From Microbulbifer sp. VAAF005 (GTDB lineage: Bacteria > Pseudomonadota > Gammaproteobacteria > Pseudomonadales > Cellvibrionaceae), in assembly GCF_030012985.1 (NCBI RefSeq), contig NZ_CP120233.1:5327001-5391000 (forward strand): a stretch of 64,000 bases of DNA, read 5' to 3'. Below, one piece after another: positions 17,592 through 26,196 of the stretch; within the stretch, counting starts at the first letter, position 1; each line of letters begins with the position of its first letter. Below the pieces are notes generated by a model that saw only the letters and a list, made by a program, of their open reading frames with translations, did no database searches and had not been told where the DNA came from. The position numbers were made by a program, and so were the translations under genes.

Positions 17592-17764
17592 TAAAGGAGA
17601 GGGGATGTATCTACAGTGTATTTCGAGAGTATTGTTTTCACTCTCTTCAGTCCCAGTAGCAAGCCGCTTATTATTGTTCTATGGTACCACCTAATGTGGT
17701 GCTAAACAGCTGAGTGTTTCACAGAGGATCTCTAATCGCTGCAGAGTTCTTTAGCGGCACATTC

Positions 17765-18676
17765 TCACTTATCAAACAGGCTAAAGTCATACTCCTGCAA
17801 GCGCTCTTGTGCAAAGTTCAAAAACACGTCAATTTTCTTTGAATCTTTTCGCTTTACTTTATAGATAGCGCCTACAGTTTTATCTTTTCGCTCCAAGTCA
17901 GGGAGTACCTCTACCAGTCGCCCCTTTTTGATATCCCGTTGGCAAAAATAGGAGGGAAGCTTGGCAATGCCATTCCCGTTTAATGCGGCTGCTCGGGTAT
18001 GGAAAGTTTTGTTGGATATTAAATTTCCATTGAATTGATAGAACTTTCCATCAATTGACCAGCCATCTTCCAGGCCGTCAAGGCGGGTTAGCATGATGTT
18101 GTGTTGGCTGAGCTCGGCAATGGATTTGGGGCAGCCGTGTTCTTCCAAATAGGTCGGCGCGGCAATAAAAATAGGGCGGATACTAAATAGGGGCTGGGCG
18201 TAAAACTGGCAATCGGGTAGGGTTTCCCAGACGCGAAAAGCAATGTCGATATCGTCCTCGATTAAATCCAGGTGATAGGGGCTGAAGATAAGCTCCAAGC
18301 TGAAATCGGGGAATGCTTTCTGGAAATCATTGCAGATATGACTGAATACTTTTAAGCCGAGGGTTTCCGGAAAAGTGATTTTTAATTTTCCTCGGGTGAG
18401 CGTTGCCGCCTCTGCTATCTGGTCTTCCAGCTCGGTGAATGAGCTGATTATTTTTTGCCCTTTCTGGTAAGCAATCCTTCCGGCGTCTGTGACAGCGATT
18501 GCCCGGGTGGTGCGATTGAGCAATACCTGGCCAAGGGCCTGTTCAAGTTGGGCGAGAGTCTTGCTTACGGTGGGCGTAGACAGGCCCAAGTGCTTGGCAG
18601 CTTTGCTTAAGGAACCGTGATCAACAACACTGCAAAAAACGTTGATCAAGTGGTATTTGTCGTACTCTCTGCGCAC
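17765..18676 (-). CDS. LysR family transcriptional regulator
   Basis: A 303-residue LTTR with the N-terminal winged helix-turn-helix (about residues 7-65, including GSLSKAAKHLGLSTPTVSKTLAQLEQ) and a C-terminal periplasmic-binding-protein-like effector domain. The C-terminal domain resembles the CrgA-type subgroup. It is divergent from a small GFA-like gene with 106 bases between starts, the usual arrangement for an LTTR and its target. The effector is unknown. Confidence 0.9.
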   Translation of the reverse strand: MRREYDKYHLINVFCSVVDHGSLSKAAKHLGLSTPTVSKTLAQLEQALGQVLLNRTTRAIAVTDAGRIAYQKGQKIISSFTELEDQIAEAATLTRGKLKITFPETLGLKVFSHICNDFQKAFPDFSLELIFSPYHLDLIEDDIDIAFRVWETLPDCQFYAQPLFSIRPIFIAAPTYLEEHGCPKSIAELSQHNIMLTRLDGLEDGWSIDGKFYQFNGNLISNKTFHTRAAALNGNGIAKLPSYFCQRDIKKGRLVEVLPDLERKDKTVGAIYKVKRKDSKKIDVFLNFAQERLQEYDFSLFDK

Positions 18677-18782
18677 AGACTGTTTCCTTAAAGCTAAAAG
18701 ATCTTTTCAATATATCCCCTTTGTTAAATTAAAGTAAATAGTAAACTGCTTCCCCATACTAATCGACCAGGGAGATAAGGCT

Positions 18783-19082
18783 ATGAATCCATTAACTTGT
18801 AATTGTGGAGCGATTCATTTCAACAAGCTTATAGATGCCCTGTTAGTACCAGCGGGCCAAAGGGGGCACGCTGATACTGAAGTCGCTATCCATATCAGCG
18901 ATCCTGAAAAGTCACTGCGCAAATACCACTTTAAAGAGGGGGCTTTACGGGAGAGGGCATTCTGCAAGCACTGCGGTGCAGAAATCTATGCGATCAATCG
19001 TAGCGGCGAGCTAGTGCACAACCCATCAGCAGAGGCAGCCTCTCGGCCGAACTATGCCGGTGTCCTTAATTACGGCTTTTAG
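18783..19082 (+). CDS. Short GFA-like zinc-binding protein
   Basis: A 99-residue protein with an N-terminal CNCGAIHF and a central RERAFCKHCGAEIYAI. These match the first and last zinc sites of the GFA (glutathione-dependent formaldehyde-activating-like) fold. The middle CxxC-containing loop typical of the family is absent and the protein is shorter than usual. AGGGAGA precedes the ATG. It is divergent from the LysR gene and probably its target. No reaction can be assigned. Confidence 0.65.
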   Translation: MNPLTCNCGAIHFNKLIDALLVPAGQRGHADTEVAIHISDPEKSLRKYHFKEGALRERAFCKHCGAEIYAINRSGELVHNPSAEAASRPNYAGVLNYGF

Positions 19083-19149
19083 CTGGCGGCACCTACTGGT
19101 TGTGCAGTTTTGTTAGTAGATGCCTGCCGGCTTGCTATCCAGAGGCTCC

Positions 19150-19593
19150 TTAGGCCTGAGTGGTTAAGTACTTCAGGATATCGACAACCTGTGCGGGGGT
19201 CTGTGCCCAGGCCTGGGCGGCACCGTCCACTTCCTTGAGTGCGTGCACCAAGGATTCATCGTGAAGTGTGATATAGGACTTGCCTAAGGCTGCACAAAAG
19301 CCGGCATCAAATGCGGCGTTCCATTGTTTGTATTTCTCGCCAAATCGAATCACCGCCAAATCACAGTTTTCAATCAGGTGCTTGATTCGGATTGCGTTAA
19401 CTTTGGCAGATTTGTGATCCCGCCAGAAAGCGTTCTGCTCCTCACCCAGGCCATCACCAGCGGCATCGCTGGCGTCGTGGTTGGTGACTGCGGAAGAGAA
19501 GGAGATATCCAGCCCTTCTTTTTGGCAACCATCGATAATTTGCGCACGCCAATCGGAGTGGATTTCGCCGGAGAGGTAAACTTTAAGCTTCAT
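19150..19593 (-). CDS. ytoQ: YtoQ family protein
   Basis: A 147-residue protein of the YtoQ family, recognisable from LKVYLSGEIHSDWR at the start, the central DHKSAKVNAIRIKHLIENCD and WNAAFDAGFCAALGKSYITLHD. The fold resembles nucleoside 2-deoxyribosyltransferase-like Rossmann proteins, but the family has no established activity. Length is typical. Monocistronic. Confidence 0.85.
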   Translation of the reverse strand: MKLKVYLSGEIHSDWRAQIIDGCQKEGLDISFSSAVTNHDASDAAGDGLGEEQNAFWRDHKSAKVNAIRIKHLIENCDLAVIRFGEKYKQWNAAFDAGFCAALGKSYITLHDESLVHALKEVDGAAQAWAQTPAQVVDILKYLTTQA

Positions 19594-19712
19594 TGAGTGG
19601 CCCTTTAGAACTGGAGACTAATATGCAATTTAGAGTCACATACTAGCACTTGAAAGCTTTGAAATCCGGTAGTTGTTCTAGTTGGGAGGGGACTGAGAGC
19701 GATCAAATGGAC

Positions 19713-19738
19713 ACAGGCCCTGTGCGATCAGGGCCTGT
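19713..19738 (-). terminator. Hairpin after the exported NTF2-like gene
   Basis: Perfect 10-bp stem ACAGGCCCTG (19713-19722) with CAGGGCCTGT (19729-19738), just downstream of the minus-strand gene ending at 19750. There is no clear T tract, so termination is only likely. Confidence 0.55.
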
Positions 19739-19749
19739 AAGGCATTTTA

Positions 19750-20217
19750 TTATAGGACTTGCTGCTCAAACTGGACGTCTTTGGGGAACTTCTCTGCGGG
19801 CAGGCGGGTTGAGTGCAATTGGGCTACTAGCCACTTGCCATCAATTTTCTTAACAATGGCGCTTTCCAACCACACCGCTTCTTTATTGCCATCCTCGGAT
19901 TTAAAAATGGACTTGGTCCAGTAGTTGATGGTCAGCAGGTTCTCACGCTCTTCAAAATTGATGATGCTGAAGTAGTTGATTCTTTCCAGCTTTGAGGGCT
20001 TGGGCTTCATTACGGCGATAAGGTCTTCAATATCCCAGACTTCACCGTGCTCAAGGAGTATAAAATCGTCGCTGACGCCGTCTCGCATAGCCTGGTGGTC
20101 CAGGTTTGAAAGCGCAGCAAACAGCCCGTCTATCGTTTTAAAACCTTCGGGTTTCTCTACTGCTTGTGCGTTGATTGCGATCAAGGTAAGTAGTATTGCA
20201 AAAAATGATCTGATCAC
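19750..20217 (-). CDS. Exported SnoaL/NTF2-like protein
   Basis: A 155-residue protein with a clear signal peptide, probably cleaved after AINAQA (residue 19). A single small domain follows, of the SnoaL-like/DUF4440 cone fold, seen in the pattern of DGLFAALSNLDHQAM, a DDFILLEHGEVW strand and VWLESAIVKKIDGKWLVAQLHSTR. These folds bind small molecules; no catalytic role can be given. Probably periplasmic. Monocistronic, with a hairpin after the stop. Confidence 0.65.
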   Translation of the reverse strand: MIRSFFAILLTLIAINAQAVEKPEGFKTIDGLFAALSNLDHQAMRDGVSDDFILLEHGEVWDIEDLIAVMKPKPSKLERINYFSIINFEERENLLTINYWTKSIFKSEDGNKEAVWLESAIVKKIDGKWLVAQLHSTRLPAEKFPKDVQFEQQVL

Positions 20218-20371
20218 AGGAGTACCTCTGTGGTTATTTTTTAGGGGTGTGAAAAAGGGGGTATTTTAGCCAAGTCGGGCCCTAGTTGAATTACTTCGAC
20301 AGCAACTTGGATTGCGCCGCAGTGACTGAAAGTCGCTTCTTGGGGATTGGGCCTATTCTAGCAGGGATTAC

Positions 20372-21252
20372 TCAACTGAGGCTGTGAGCCGATAGGCCTT
20401 TCAATAACTGTTGGGCTTTTTTCCCGATATATCTCCCTTGCTCCGGGGACCTTTGGGTTTGGTTACTCCATTGTACCCCGTGCCAGAGAATACAAAGGTA
20501 ACCGTAGATCAGCTGCCATAACTCCAAGCGCTGATTGTCTTCAGGTGACACAGTGCGATTAAGATAGCACTCCAGTAAACTATTTTGCTCTCGCTGATTC
20601 AAGTTGTGTTCCTCTACCAAAACAGCGAGGTCATAGAATTTATCCCCCATTGCCGCGTACTCCCAGTCGATAGCGTATAGCTTGTCAGAGGGAGCCCAGA
20701 TCAGGTTGCCAACCGTTAGATCGTTGTGGCACAGGCAAATTTCGTCGCCCATCCGATAAGCAGCATCAATTAATTGCGGAAGTTTCTCTTGCAGTGTGTC
20801 GAGCAAGTGGAAATAACTGGCTCGCTTGTCGATAAACTGCCTGTAACTAGAGATTTTCTCACTGATGTTTAATTGGGCATCAATTGCAGGGGAACCGTGT
20901 ATACGGCGCAGCAGATCGGCAAGTTTTTCCAAACTGTGGGCGACATTTTTATCCCAGGGAGTGCCTTCGATATAGCGGGTCACCAGATATCGGTAATTTG
21001 GATCACAGTAAACCAAAGGGGCACAACTATCGGAATATGTGGCAGCTTGCAGCGCCTGCTGTTCAGCAGCCCTGTCGAGATTGAGCTGATCGCTGATGCT
21101 GGAGTTTATCCGCAGCACCATCAGCTGATCGGCGGACTCAACCAGAAAGGCGTTATTGGTCAGCCCCCAGCCAGGGCCCTGACCACCGTAGGCCGGGCCT
21201 TGCTCCAATGATGCCAATCGTTGGGGATAATGTTGCTCAAGTCCTGGTTCAT
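20372..21252 (-). pseudogene. Choline/aminoglycoside-kinase-like phosphotransferase, probable thiamine kinase; frame broken as read
   Basis: An APH/choline-kinase-fold phosphotransferase. The catalytic loop LCHNDLTVGNLIW and the metal-binding DWEYAAMGDKFYDLAVL are both present. Its place as last gene of a TPP-riboswitch operon points to phosphorylation of imported thiamine (ThiK-like). The first 28 codons, from ATG 21252 (12 bases after the transporter stop), encode NDWHHWSKARP...LAGG. The rest is in another frame starting GLTNNAFLV. A run of five C (21164-21168, G on the coding strand) separates them, and six would give the family motif LAGGLTN. Repaired length is 293 residues. Confidence 0.78.
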
Positions 21253-21264
21253 ATCAGTTGGTCA

Positions 21265-21915
21265 CTATGCCGCTGCCATTGTTTGAGGAGCGCTAGCGGT
21301 TTGTAGTTTCTCTTTTCGGTAAATGGCCAACCACTGGAAATAGCCAATTACAACCAGCACCAGGTACAGCATAAACAATACGGCAGTAAGATAGAGTTCT
21401 CTGTCCAGGTAGAGATAGATTGAAGCACCGTCCACGATAATCCAGTAAAGCCAGTTCTCCAGTACCTTCCGGGTGACCATATAGGTGGTGACGATTGCCC
21501 CCAGAGTCGTGAATGAATCCAGGTAGGGGAGGGCGGCACTGGTGTTGCGATCCAGCAGGTAGCCGATCAGTAACGTCAGTATCAGGGTAGCGCCAATAAC
21601 TATTGAGTGGGTTTTTCCGCTCCAGCGATGGATTTTTAAATCGTCTTGCCGGTTGCGGTGATTTCGCCATTGCCACCAGCCATAAACTGCCATCAGCAGA
21701 TAGAAAACCTGTAGTGCAGACTCCATTAACAGGCTGACATCCCAAAATAGAAACAGGTAGATCGTCGTACTGACAAACGCGGCATACCAGCAGCTGATTT
21801 TCTCCCTCATGGCCAGAAGCAAATAAGCCAGGGCCAGTATTACAGCGGCTACTTCCCAGAGGGACATGGCCGCAATCGAAGCGCTGATTGCGGTGATGAT
21901 ATCCTGGTCAAACAT
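21265..21915 (-). CDS. pnuT: PnuC/PnuT-type vitamin transporter
   Basis: A 216-residue inner-membrane protein of the PnuC family with about seven hydrophobic helices. Family motifs include ISCWYAAFVSTTIYLFLFW near residue 45 and VYGWWQWRNH near residue 75. PnuC carries nicotinamide riboside, and the PnuT subgroup carries thiamine. The TPP riboswitch and the thiamine-binding neighbour argue for thiamine. The frame is open to 22014, but ATG 21915 follows GGGAG and overlaps the thiamine-binding gene by 8 bases, a translationally coupled arrangement. Substrate preference is inferred from context. Confidence 0.85.
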   Translation of the reverse strand: MFDQDIITAISASIAAMSLWEVAAVILALAYLLLAMREKISCWYAAFVSTTIYLFLFWDVSLLMESALQVFYLLMAVYGWWQWRNHRNRQDDLKIHRWSGKTHSIVIGATLILTLLIGYLLDRNTSAALPYLDSFTTLGAIVTTYMVTRKVLENWLYWIIVDGASIYLYLDRELYLTAVLFMLYLVLVVIGYFQWLAIYRKEKLQTASAPQTMAAA

Positions 21916-22171
21916 GCGCTTCTCCCGGGGCCAGGTCGCCGTCGATAAACTTGCATACAAAAATGGCGCGGCCAAACTGTTCGTAGGATTTTCGCATTTC
22001 CAACTTGAGCACATCCATCAACAGATCGTAATCGCCAAACACCTGAGTACTCATTGTATTGGTGATTACCTTGAGTTCTGGGTGGCTGTTTAACTGTGCG
22101 ATAAACGCTTGAATAGCCGGGATGTACTCGTCCTTTAACGGATACATACTGATTTCGACAGAGAGCTGCAT
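21908..22171 (-). CDS. Thiamine-binding protein, YkoF/MTH1187 family
   Basis: An 87-residue protein of the thiamine-binding YkoF-like (DUF77/MTH1187) family. It starts MQLSVEISMYPLKDEYIPAI and carries the NTMSTQVFGDYDLLMDVL segment typical of the ferredoxin-like dimer that binds thiamine or hydroxymethylpyrimidine at its interface. There is no signal peptide. It lies between the TonB receptor and the transporter in the thiamine operon, overlapping the latter by 8 bases. A cytoplasmic sensor or carrier role is inferred. Confidence 0.82.
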   Translation of the reverse strand: MQLSVEISMYPLKDEYIPAIQAFIAQLNSHPELKVITNTMSTQVFGDYDLLMDVLKLEMRKSYEQFGRAIFVCKFIDGDLAPGEAHV

Positions 22172-22231
22172 AATTTCCCGCTTGATAGAGATTCTGGAGC
22201 AGCGAAGCGCTGCCCCAAAGTCACTGAGTGA

Positions 22232-24373
22232 TTAGAAGGTGTAGGTGCCTGTTACCCCGGCAATTCGGGGCTCACCATACTGATAGTAGGGCTCGGCTGC
22301 GTAGCCATTGGCCGGGTTATTGCCATACTGGTTACTGAAGTAAAACCCACGCACATAGTAATCTTCGTCAGTCAGGTTTCTTCCCCACAGGGCAACATCC
22401 CAGTTATCTCCCCGGTAGGTCAGGCGAGCATTGACCAGTTCGTAGGCTGTGGATTTTTCGTCGTGGCTGTTTGAGAAGTAGAACTCGTCTTTACCCTCAA
22501 GCTCCAATCGCAAGATCAGGTTTGGAAGCAGATCGATTTCTGTACCGGTGAAGAACTGGTAGTTGGGGGCGTGAGCGATATCGCGGCCATCCAGATCGAC
22601 CGCAGCCAGCACCGTTCCTGCGTAGTCATCGCGGGCATCGACATGGGAACTGCTTTCGTAGTCTTTAAATTCCGCATTCAGCCAGCCAGCAGAGGCGAAA
22701 AAGCGCAGGGCGTCGGTAGCCTGATAGTTCAGTTCCACCTCAAGACCAGTAGTACTTCCTCCGGCTGCGTTGGCAAGGTAGTCACTAAATGAGTAGTCGG
22801 CAGGGTTAAAGATAGAAACCTTAGCCTGAACGTCATCTCGATCCTGGTAGAAAGCGGCAACCTGGGCTTGCAAACGATTCTCCAGCCAGCTGCCCTTAAT
22901 ACCTAATTCATAGTTGAGCATATGTTCGGTATCGAACTCGAACATGTCACTGTTGATCTCAGTGTTGCTTGTTGATTCTGAGATGATTCTGCCGTTTACA
23001 CCGCCGGCTTTATAGCCCCGGGAAACTGTAGCGTAGAGCAGGGTGTTGTCGGTGTAATGGTATTGCAGGGAGATATTGCCGCCCCACAGGTTTTCTCCAT
23101 TATCTGCATCGATGTTATAGGAGTCAGAGTAATCGGCTTCGCGTCTTTCCAGTCTCAGGCCGGTGATCAAGTTGATCGCTGGGGTGATTTCCGTAGAGAG
23201 CTGGCCGTAGATGGCAGAGTTTTCAGTATCAAAAGTGCTGCGGAAGCTCTGGTTGCGATTCAGGTCCTCGCGCTCCGTGCGGCCATAAAGGCCCACAACC
23301 CAGTGACTGCGATCCCAGAATAACTTGGACTCTTCGGTAGAGAGTGCGCGAAGGTCAATGCTGATATTGTCTTTATCGCGCTGGTAATTATCTGTGGAGC
23401 TGTATTCCCAGGGATGAAAGCCGACATAGCTCCAATCCTCATCGTAGCCATATTCTGTATCTGAATCGGCGAGGCTGAGGGTGCCTTCTAGGGTAAAGTT
23501 GTCGTTACCAGACCATTGAGCAGTCAATGCGCCGGCAAAGGTTTCCTGGCGATCCCAGCCGGGCTGATCAGATTGGGTTTCGCGAGTGTTATAGAGAGAG
23601 AAAGCATCGTAGCCGTTATCAACGTCGATATAGAAGAGGGTAACGCCCAGCTTTAAATCGTCGGACGGGGAGTAGGCCAGCTTACCGCGCAGTACAGACT
23701 CATCAATATTGCTGGTGTCATCGCGGTCGAGATACACATTCTCGGTATAGCCGTCGGATTTGCGTTTGCTGGCAGCCAGTCGGTAGCCAAGAGCATCGCT
23801 CAAAGAACCGCTGGTAGCCGCAGACAGACTCTGTCCATTGTACTCACTCAGCTCGGCGGACACCTTGGTGGTTGACTCACTGGTGGGCGCTGCACTGGTC
23901 ATGTTGATCAGGCCGGCCAGGGCATTAGCGCCGTACACTGTGCCCTGTGGACCCCGCAGGATTTCCACTTGATCGATATCCAGGGTGCTGGCTGCGAGTC
24001 CCAGGCCAGTAAAGTCGATACCGTCGATGATCAGGCCAACTGAGGGGTTTACTGGGTCGATAAACTGGCTGCGCTCACCAATTCCGCGAATCTGTACAAA
24101 TCGTCCCCTGGAGGCGCCGGAGGAAAAATTCACATTGGGCGCCATGTTCAAGAGCTGGTCCAGATTGGCCGCGCCCCGCGCATCGATCGCGCTTTCATCC
24201 AGCACGGTAACACTGGAAGGAAGCTCCAAAAGGTTGGTTTCCCGTAGCTGTGCCGTAACCACCACTTCCTCAAGCCCGGTCTCTGCGGTATTAGCGGTGG
24301 CGATACCGGCGAACAGGCTGCTGGCAAGGCTGACAGACCAGGCAATAGGGTGGGTGGGAAACTGTTTTTTCAT
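22232..24373 (-). CDS. TonB-dependent receptor, probably for thiamine
   Basis: A 713-residue outer-membrane receptor. A signal peptide (about residues 1-27) is followed by a TonB box-like EEVVVTAQ, the plug domain (about 50-160, with SSGASRGRFVQIRGIGERSQ and GPQGTVYGANALAGLIN), a 22-strand barrel and the C-terminal aromatic TGTYTF. It is the first gene after the TPP riboswitch, so the substrate is most likely thiamine or a phosphorylated or precursor form, crossing the outer membrane using TonB energy. The start at 24373 is fixed by a purine-rich ribosome-binding site directly before the ATG. Confidence 0.9.
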   Translation of the reverse strand: MKKQFPTHPIAWSVSLASSLFAGIATANTAETGLEEVVVTAQLRETNLLELPSSVTVLDESAIDARGAANLDQLLNMAPNVNFSSGASRGRFVQIRGIGERSQFIDPVNPSVGLIIDGIDFTGLGLAASTLDIDQVEILRGPQGTVYGANALAGLINMTSAAPTSESTTKVSAELSEYNGQSLSAATSGSLSDALGYRLAASKRKSDGYTENVYLDRDDTSNIDESVLRGKLAYSPSDDLKLGVTLFYIDVDNGYDAFSLYNTRETQSDQPGWDRQETFAGALTAQWSGNDNFTLEGTLSLADSDTEYGYDEDWSYVGFHPWEYSSTDNYQRDKDNISIDLRALSTEESKLFWDRSHWVVGLYGRTEREDLNRNQSFRSTFDTENSAIYGQLSTEITPAINLITGLRLERREADYSDSYNIDADNGENLWGGNISLQYHYTDNTLLYATVSRGYKAGGVNGRIISESTSNTEINSDMFEFDTEHMLNYELGIKGSWLENRLQAQVAAFYQDRDDVQAKVSIFNPADYSFSDYLANAAGGSTTGLEVELNYQATDALRFFASAGWLNAEFKDYESSSHVDARDDYAGTVLAAVDLDGRDIAHAPNYQFFTGTEIDLLPNLILRLELEGKDEFYFSNSHDEKSTAYELVNARLTYRGDNWDVALWGRNLTDEDYYVRGFYFSNQYGNNPANGYAAEPYYQYGEPRIAGVTGTYTF

Positions 24374-24408
24374 GGTTCTCTCTCGAATAACGGCAGTGAA
24401 AGAGACCC
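24374..24408 (-). promoter_or_regulatory. Hairpin covering the receptor's ribosome-binding site
   Basis: On the minus strand GGGTCTCTTTC (24408-24398) can pair with GAGAGAGAACC (24384-24374), giving ten pairs out of eleven including one G-U. The second arm contains the Shine-Dalgarno purines and abuts the ATG. This is a plausible sequestering helix through which the upstream TPP riboswitch controls translation. Confidence 0.6.
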
Positions 24409-24437
24409 GGAGTGCGACGTGGGGAGGTTTTGCTTTG

Positions 24438-24540
24438 TCTACCTATTCCTACGCCGGTATTAACCGGATCAGGTTCAAGGGTTTGTCGCGACAGACCAAT
24501 TTGATCCCCGGACATCTCAGGCAAGGCCACCCCTTAGGTT
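24438..24540 (-). ncRNA. TPP riboswitch (THI element)
   Basis: On the minus strand the conserved THI-box parts are in order: GGGGTGGCC, then CTGAGATG, a variable helix, then CCTTGAACCTGATCCGG, TTAATACCGGCGTAGGAATAGG. These form the pyrimidine- and pyrophosphate-sensing arms that bind thiamine pyrophosphate. It lies about 65 bases upstream of the TonB receptor ATG and controls the four-gene salvage operon. TPP binding is expected to lower expression. Confidence 0.95.
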
Positions 24541-24605
24541 TTGCGGGCGCGATGATAGCAGAAACTGGGGTATAAAGTGGTAAAAGCAAGGAAGGGAAAG
24601 CGCTT

Positions 24606-25442
24606 ATGGATCAGGTATCTTACTTTAGTGGCAAGACGGCACTGATTACCGGTGGTGCTTCTGGAATCGGTGCGGCCTTGGCCTGTCGACTGGCAGCACT
24701 TGGGGCTCAAGTCATTATCGCGGATATCCAGCGGGACCTGGCTACGCAGGTTGTCAGCCAAATACAGGAGTCCGGTGGGAGAACATCGTTTGTTCACTTG
24801 GATGTTCGTAATTTTGATCAATTTTTTCAGGTCATTAGTGAAATATCTCCGTTAGATTTCCTTTTTAACAATGCTGGTATAGGAGTGGGTGGATATTTTT
24901 CCGATCATAATCTTGAAGATTGGAAAGCGGCGATTGATATCAATTTGTTTGGCGTTATTCATGGGCTCCAATGTGGTTTCCAGGCCATGAAGCGCCAGGG
25001 CTCTGGCCATATTATCAATACTGCCTCAATGGCGGCTTTAGTTCCGTCGCCAGCAATGGCCGCCTACTCAGCCTCCAAGAGTGCTGTGGTGGCAATATCA
25101 AAGGCTATTCGCCCTGAGGCTGAGTCCTGCGGTGTACGAGTGAGTGTTTTGTGTCCCGGGGCAGTATCAACGCCGATTTTGCAGGGAGGTGGCGTCAGTG
25201 GGCGGATGCCAACCCCCATTCCACTTCAACAGCAGGCAGAGATGTTCGAGCCTCTGGGGCCAATATCTGCTGATGCTTTTGCAGAAAAGGCTTTGTTTCA
25301 AATTGCAAAGAACAAAGAAATCATTGTTGTGCCAGCAAAACTTAAGTTGCTGTGGTGGCTGGAAAGATTATTTCCTTCTTTGCTGTGTCGCCTTTCCTTT
25401 AAGCAGATGGAGAAAATACTTCAGCCTTTGGGACTAAAATAA
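24606..25442 (+). CDS. SDR family NAD(P)-dependent oxidoreductase
   Basis: A 278-residue classical short-chain dehydrogenase/reductase. The cofactor motif is TGGASGIGAAL (about residues 16-26), NNAG lies near 90, the catalytic Ser is in INTASMAAL and the YxxxK pair is in AAYSASKSAVV near residue 160. Asp at the end of strand 2 (IIADIQRD) suggests a preference for NAD. The C-terminus has a hydrophobic, basic tail that may touch membranes. It is divergent from the thiamine operon and followed by a zinc-ribbon gene. The substrate is unknown. Confidence 0.88.
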   Translation: MDQVSYFSGKTALITGGASGIGAALACRLAALGAQVIIADIQRDLATQVVSQIQESGGRTSFVHLDVRNFDQFFQVISEISPLDFLFNNAGIGVGGYFSDHNLEDWKAAIDINLFGVIHGLQCGFQAMKRQGSGHIINTASMAALVPSPAMAAYSASKSAVVAISKAIRPEAESCGVRVSVLCPGAVSTPILQGGGVSGRMPTPIPLQQQAEMFEPLGPISADAFAEKALFQIAKNKEIIVVPAKLKLLWWLERLFPSLLCRLSFKQMEKILQPLGLK

Positions 25443-25475
25443 TTGTATCTTTGGAAAGGCGGAGTAAATTGGGAA

Positions 25476-25769
25476 ATGATGATTTCCTGTGACCACTGTG
25501 GTGAAGTTTGGGAGTTTGCTGATAAGGCCCTGCCGAACATTAAAAAAATTACGCGGAATTTTTCTGAGGGGCGTATTAGCGTAAGTTTGATAAAAGCGCT
25601 GAGCGGTGAACTTAAATTGCCTATGCTCTACAGCAAAAAATTGGCTGTTCATATAACGGTAAGATCTGGGCACTGCTTTTACTGCCAGGAGCCCCTGGGC
25701 ATAGAAGAAGCGTTTATAAAACACTGTCAGGGCTGTGGTGCCTTGAATTTGGATCGCAGATTCGCTTAA
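25476..25769 (+). CDS. Zinc-ribbon hypothetical protein
   Basis: A 97-residue protein with three CxxC pairs: SCDHCGEVW near the start, HCFYCQEPLG and HCQGCGALN near the end. They probably form one or two zinc ribbons. The frame is open from a TTG at 25443, but ATG 25476 (or the adjacent ATG at 25479) gives a sensible start right before the first CxxC. It follows the SDR gene closely on the same strand. No family recognised. Confidence 0.55.
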   Translation: MMISCDHCGEVWEFADKALPNIKKITRNFSEGRISVSLIKALSGELKLPMLYSKKLAVHITVRSGHCFYCQEPLGIEEAFIKHCQGCGALNLDRRFA

Positions 25770-26196
25770 TGGGAAGTAGCTTATTTAGAAGCACCCGGCG
25801 TGCCGAATTATCAGCATGCCGAGTTGGGGGAGGGGCAACTTTATGCCGCTAATAGCAGAATCTAATATCCGGGTTTGGGAAAAGTATATCTTTTAAGGGG
25901 CTGGTGGTTGTATTGTACGACAACAATATGAAGCTCTGTTCAAATTATTCACAGATTAAGTATTATTTCTTTGCTAATAGAGCTGGCGGCTTACGCTTCC
26001 TATTTGGTACCCCCTCAGAACTTGATTCGATTTTCTGTTTTTTTGGCTCTGAATGATAAATTGCTATTTTTCAGGGGCACAAGTTAAGTACTATCTAGTC
26101 TAGGCATTATGCCAGTACAGTCTCTGTCTCCAGCTACGCCAAAACCATTCACTTTTTTGTGTTAATAATCAGGGTAAGTAAAAAGGAATTTATTTT
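25770..26196. other. Intergenic region, no gene seen
   Basis: About 430 bases with an imperfect repeat of a GTGCCGAATT / CATGCCGAGTT type near 25800 and otherwise AT-rich sequence. No open frame with a credible start and no clear terminator were seen. Confidence 0.4.
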
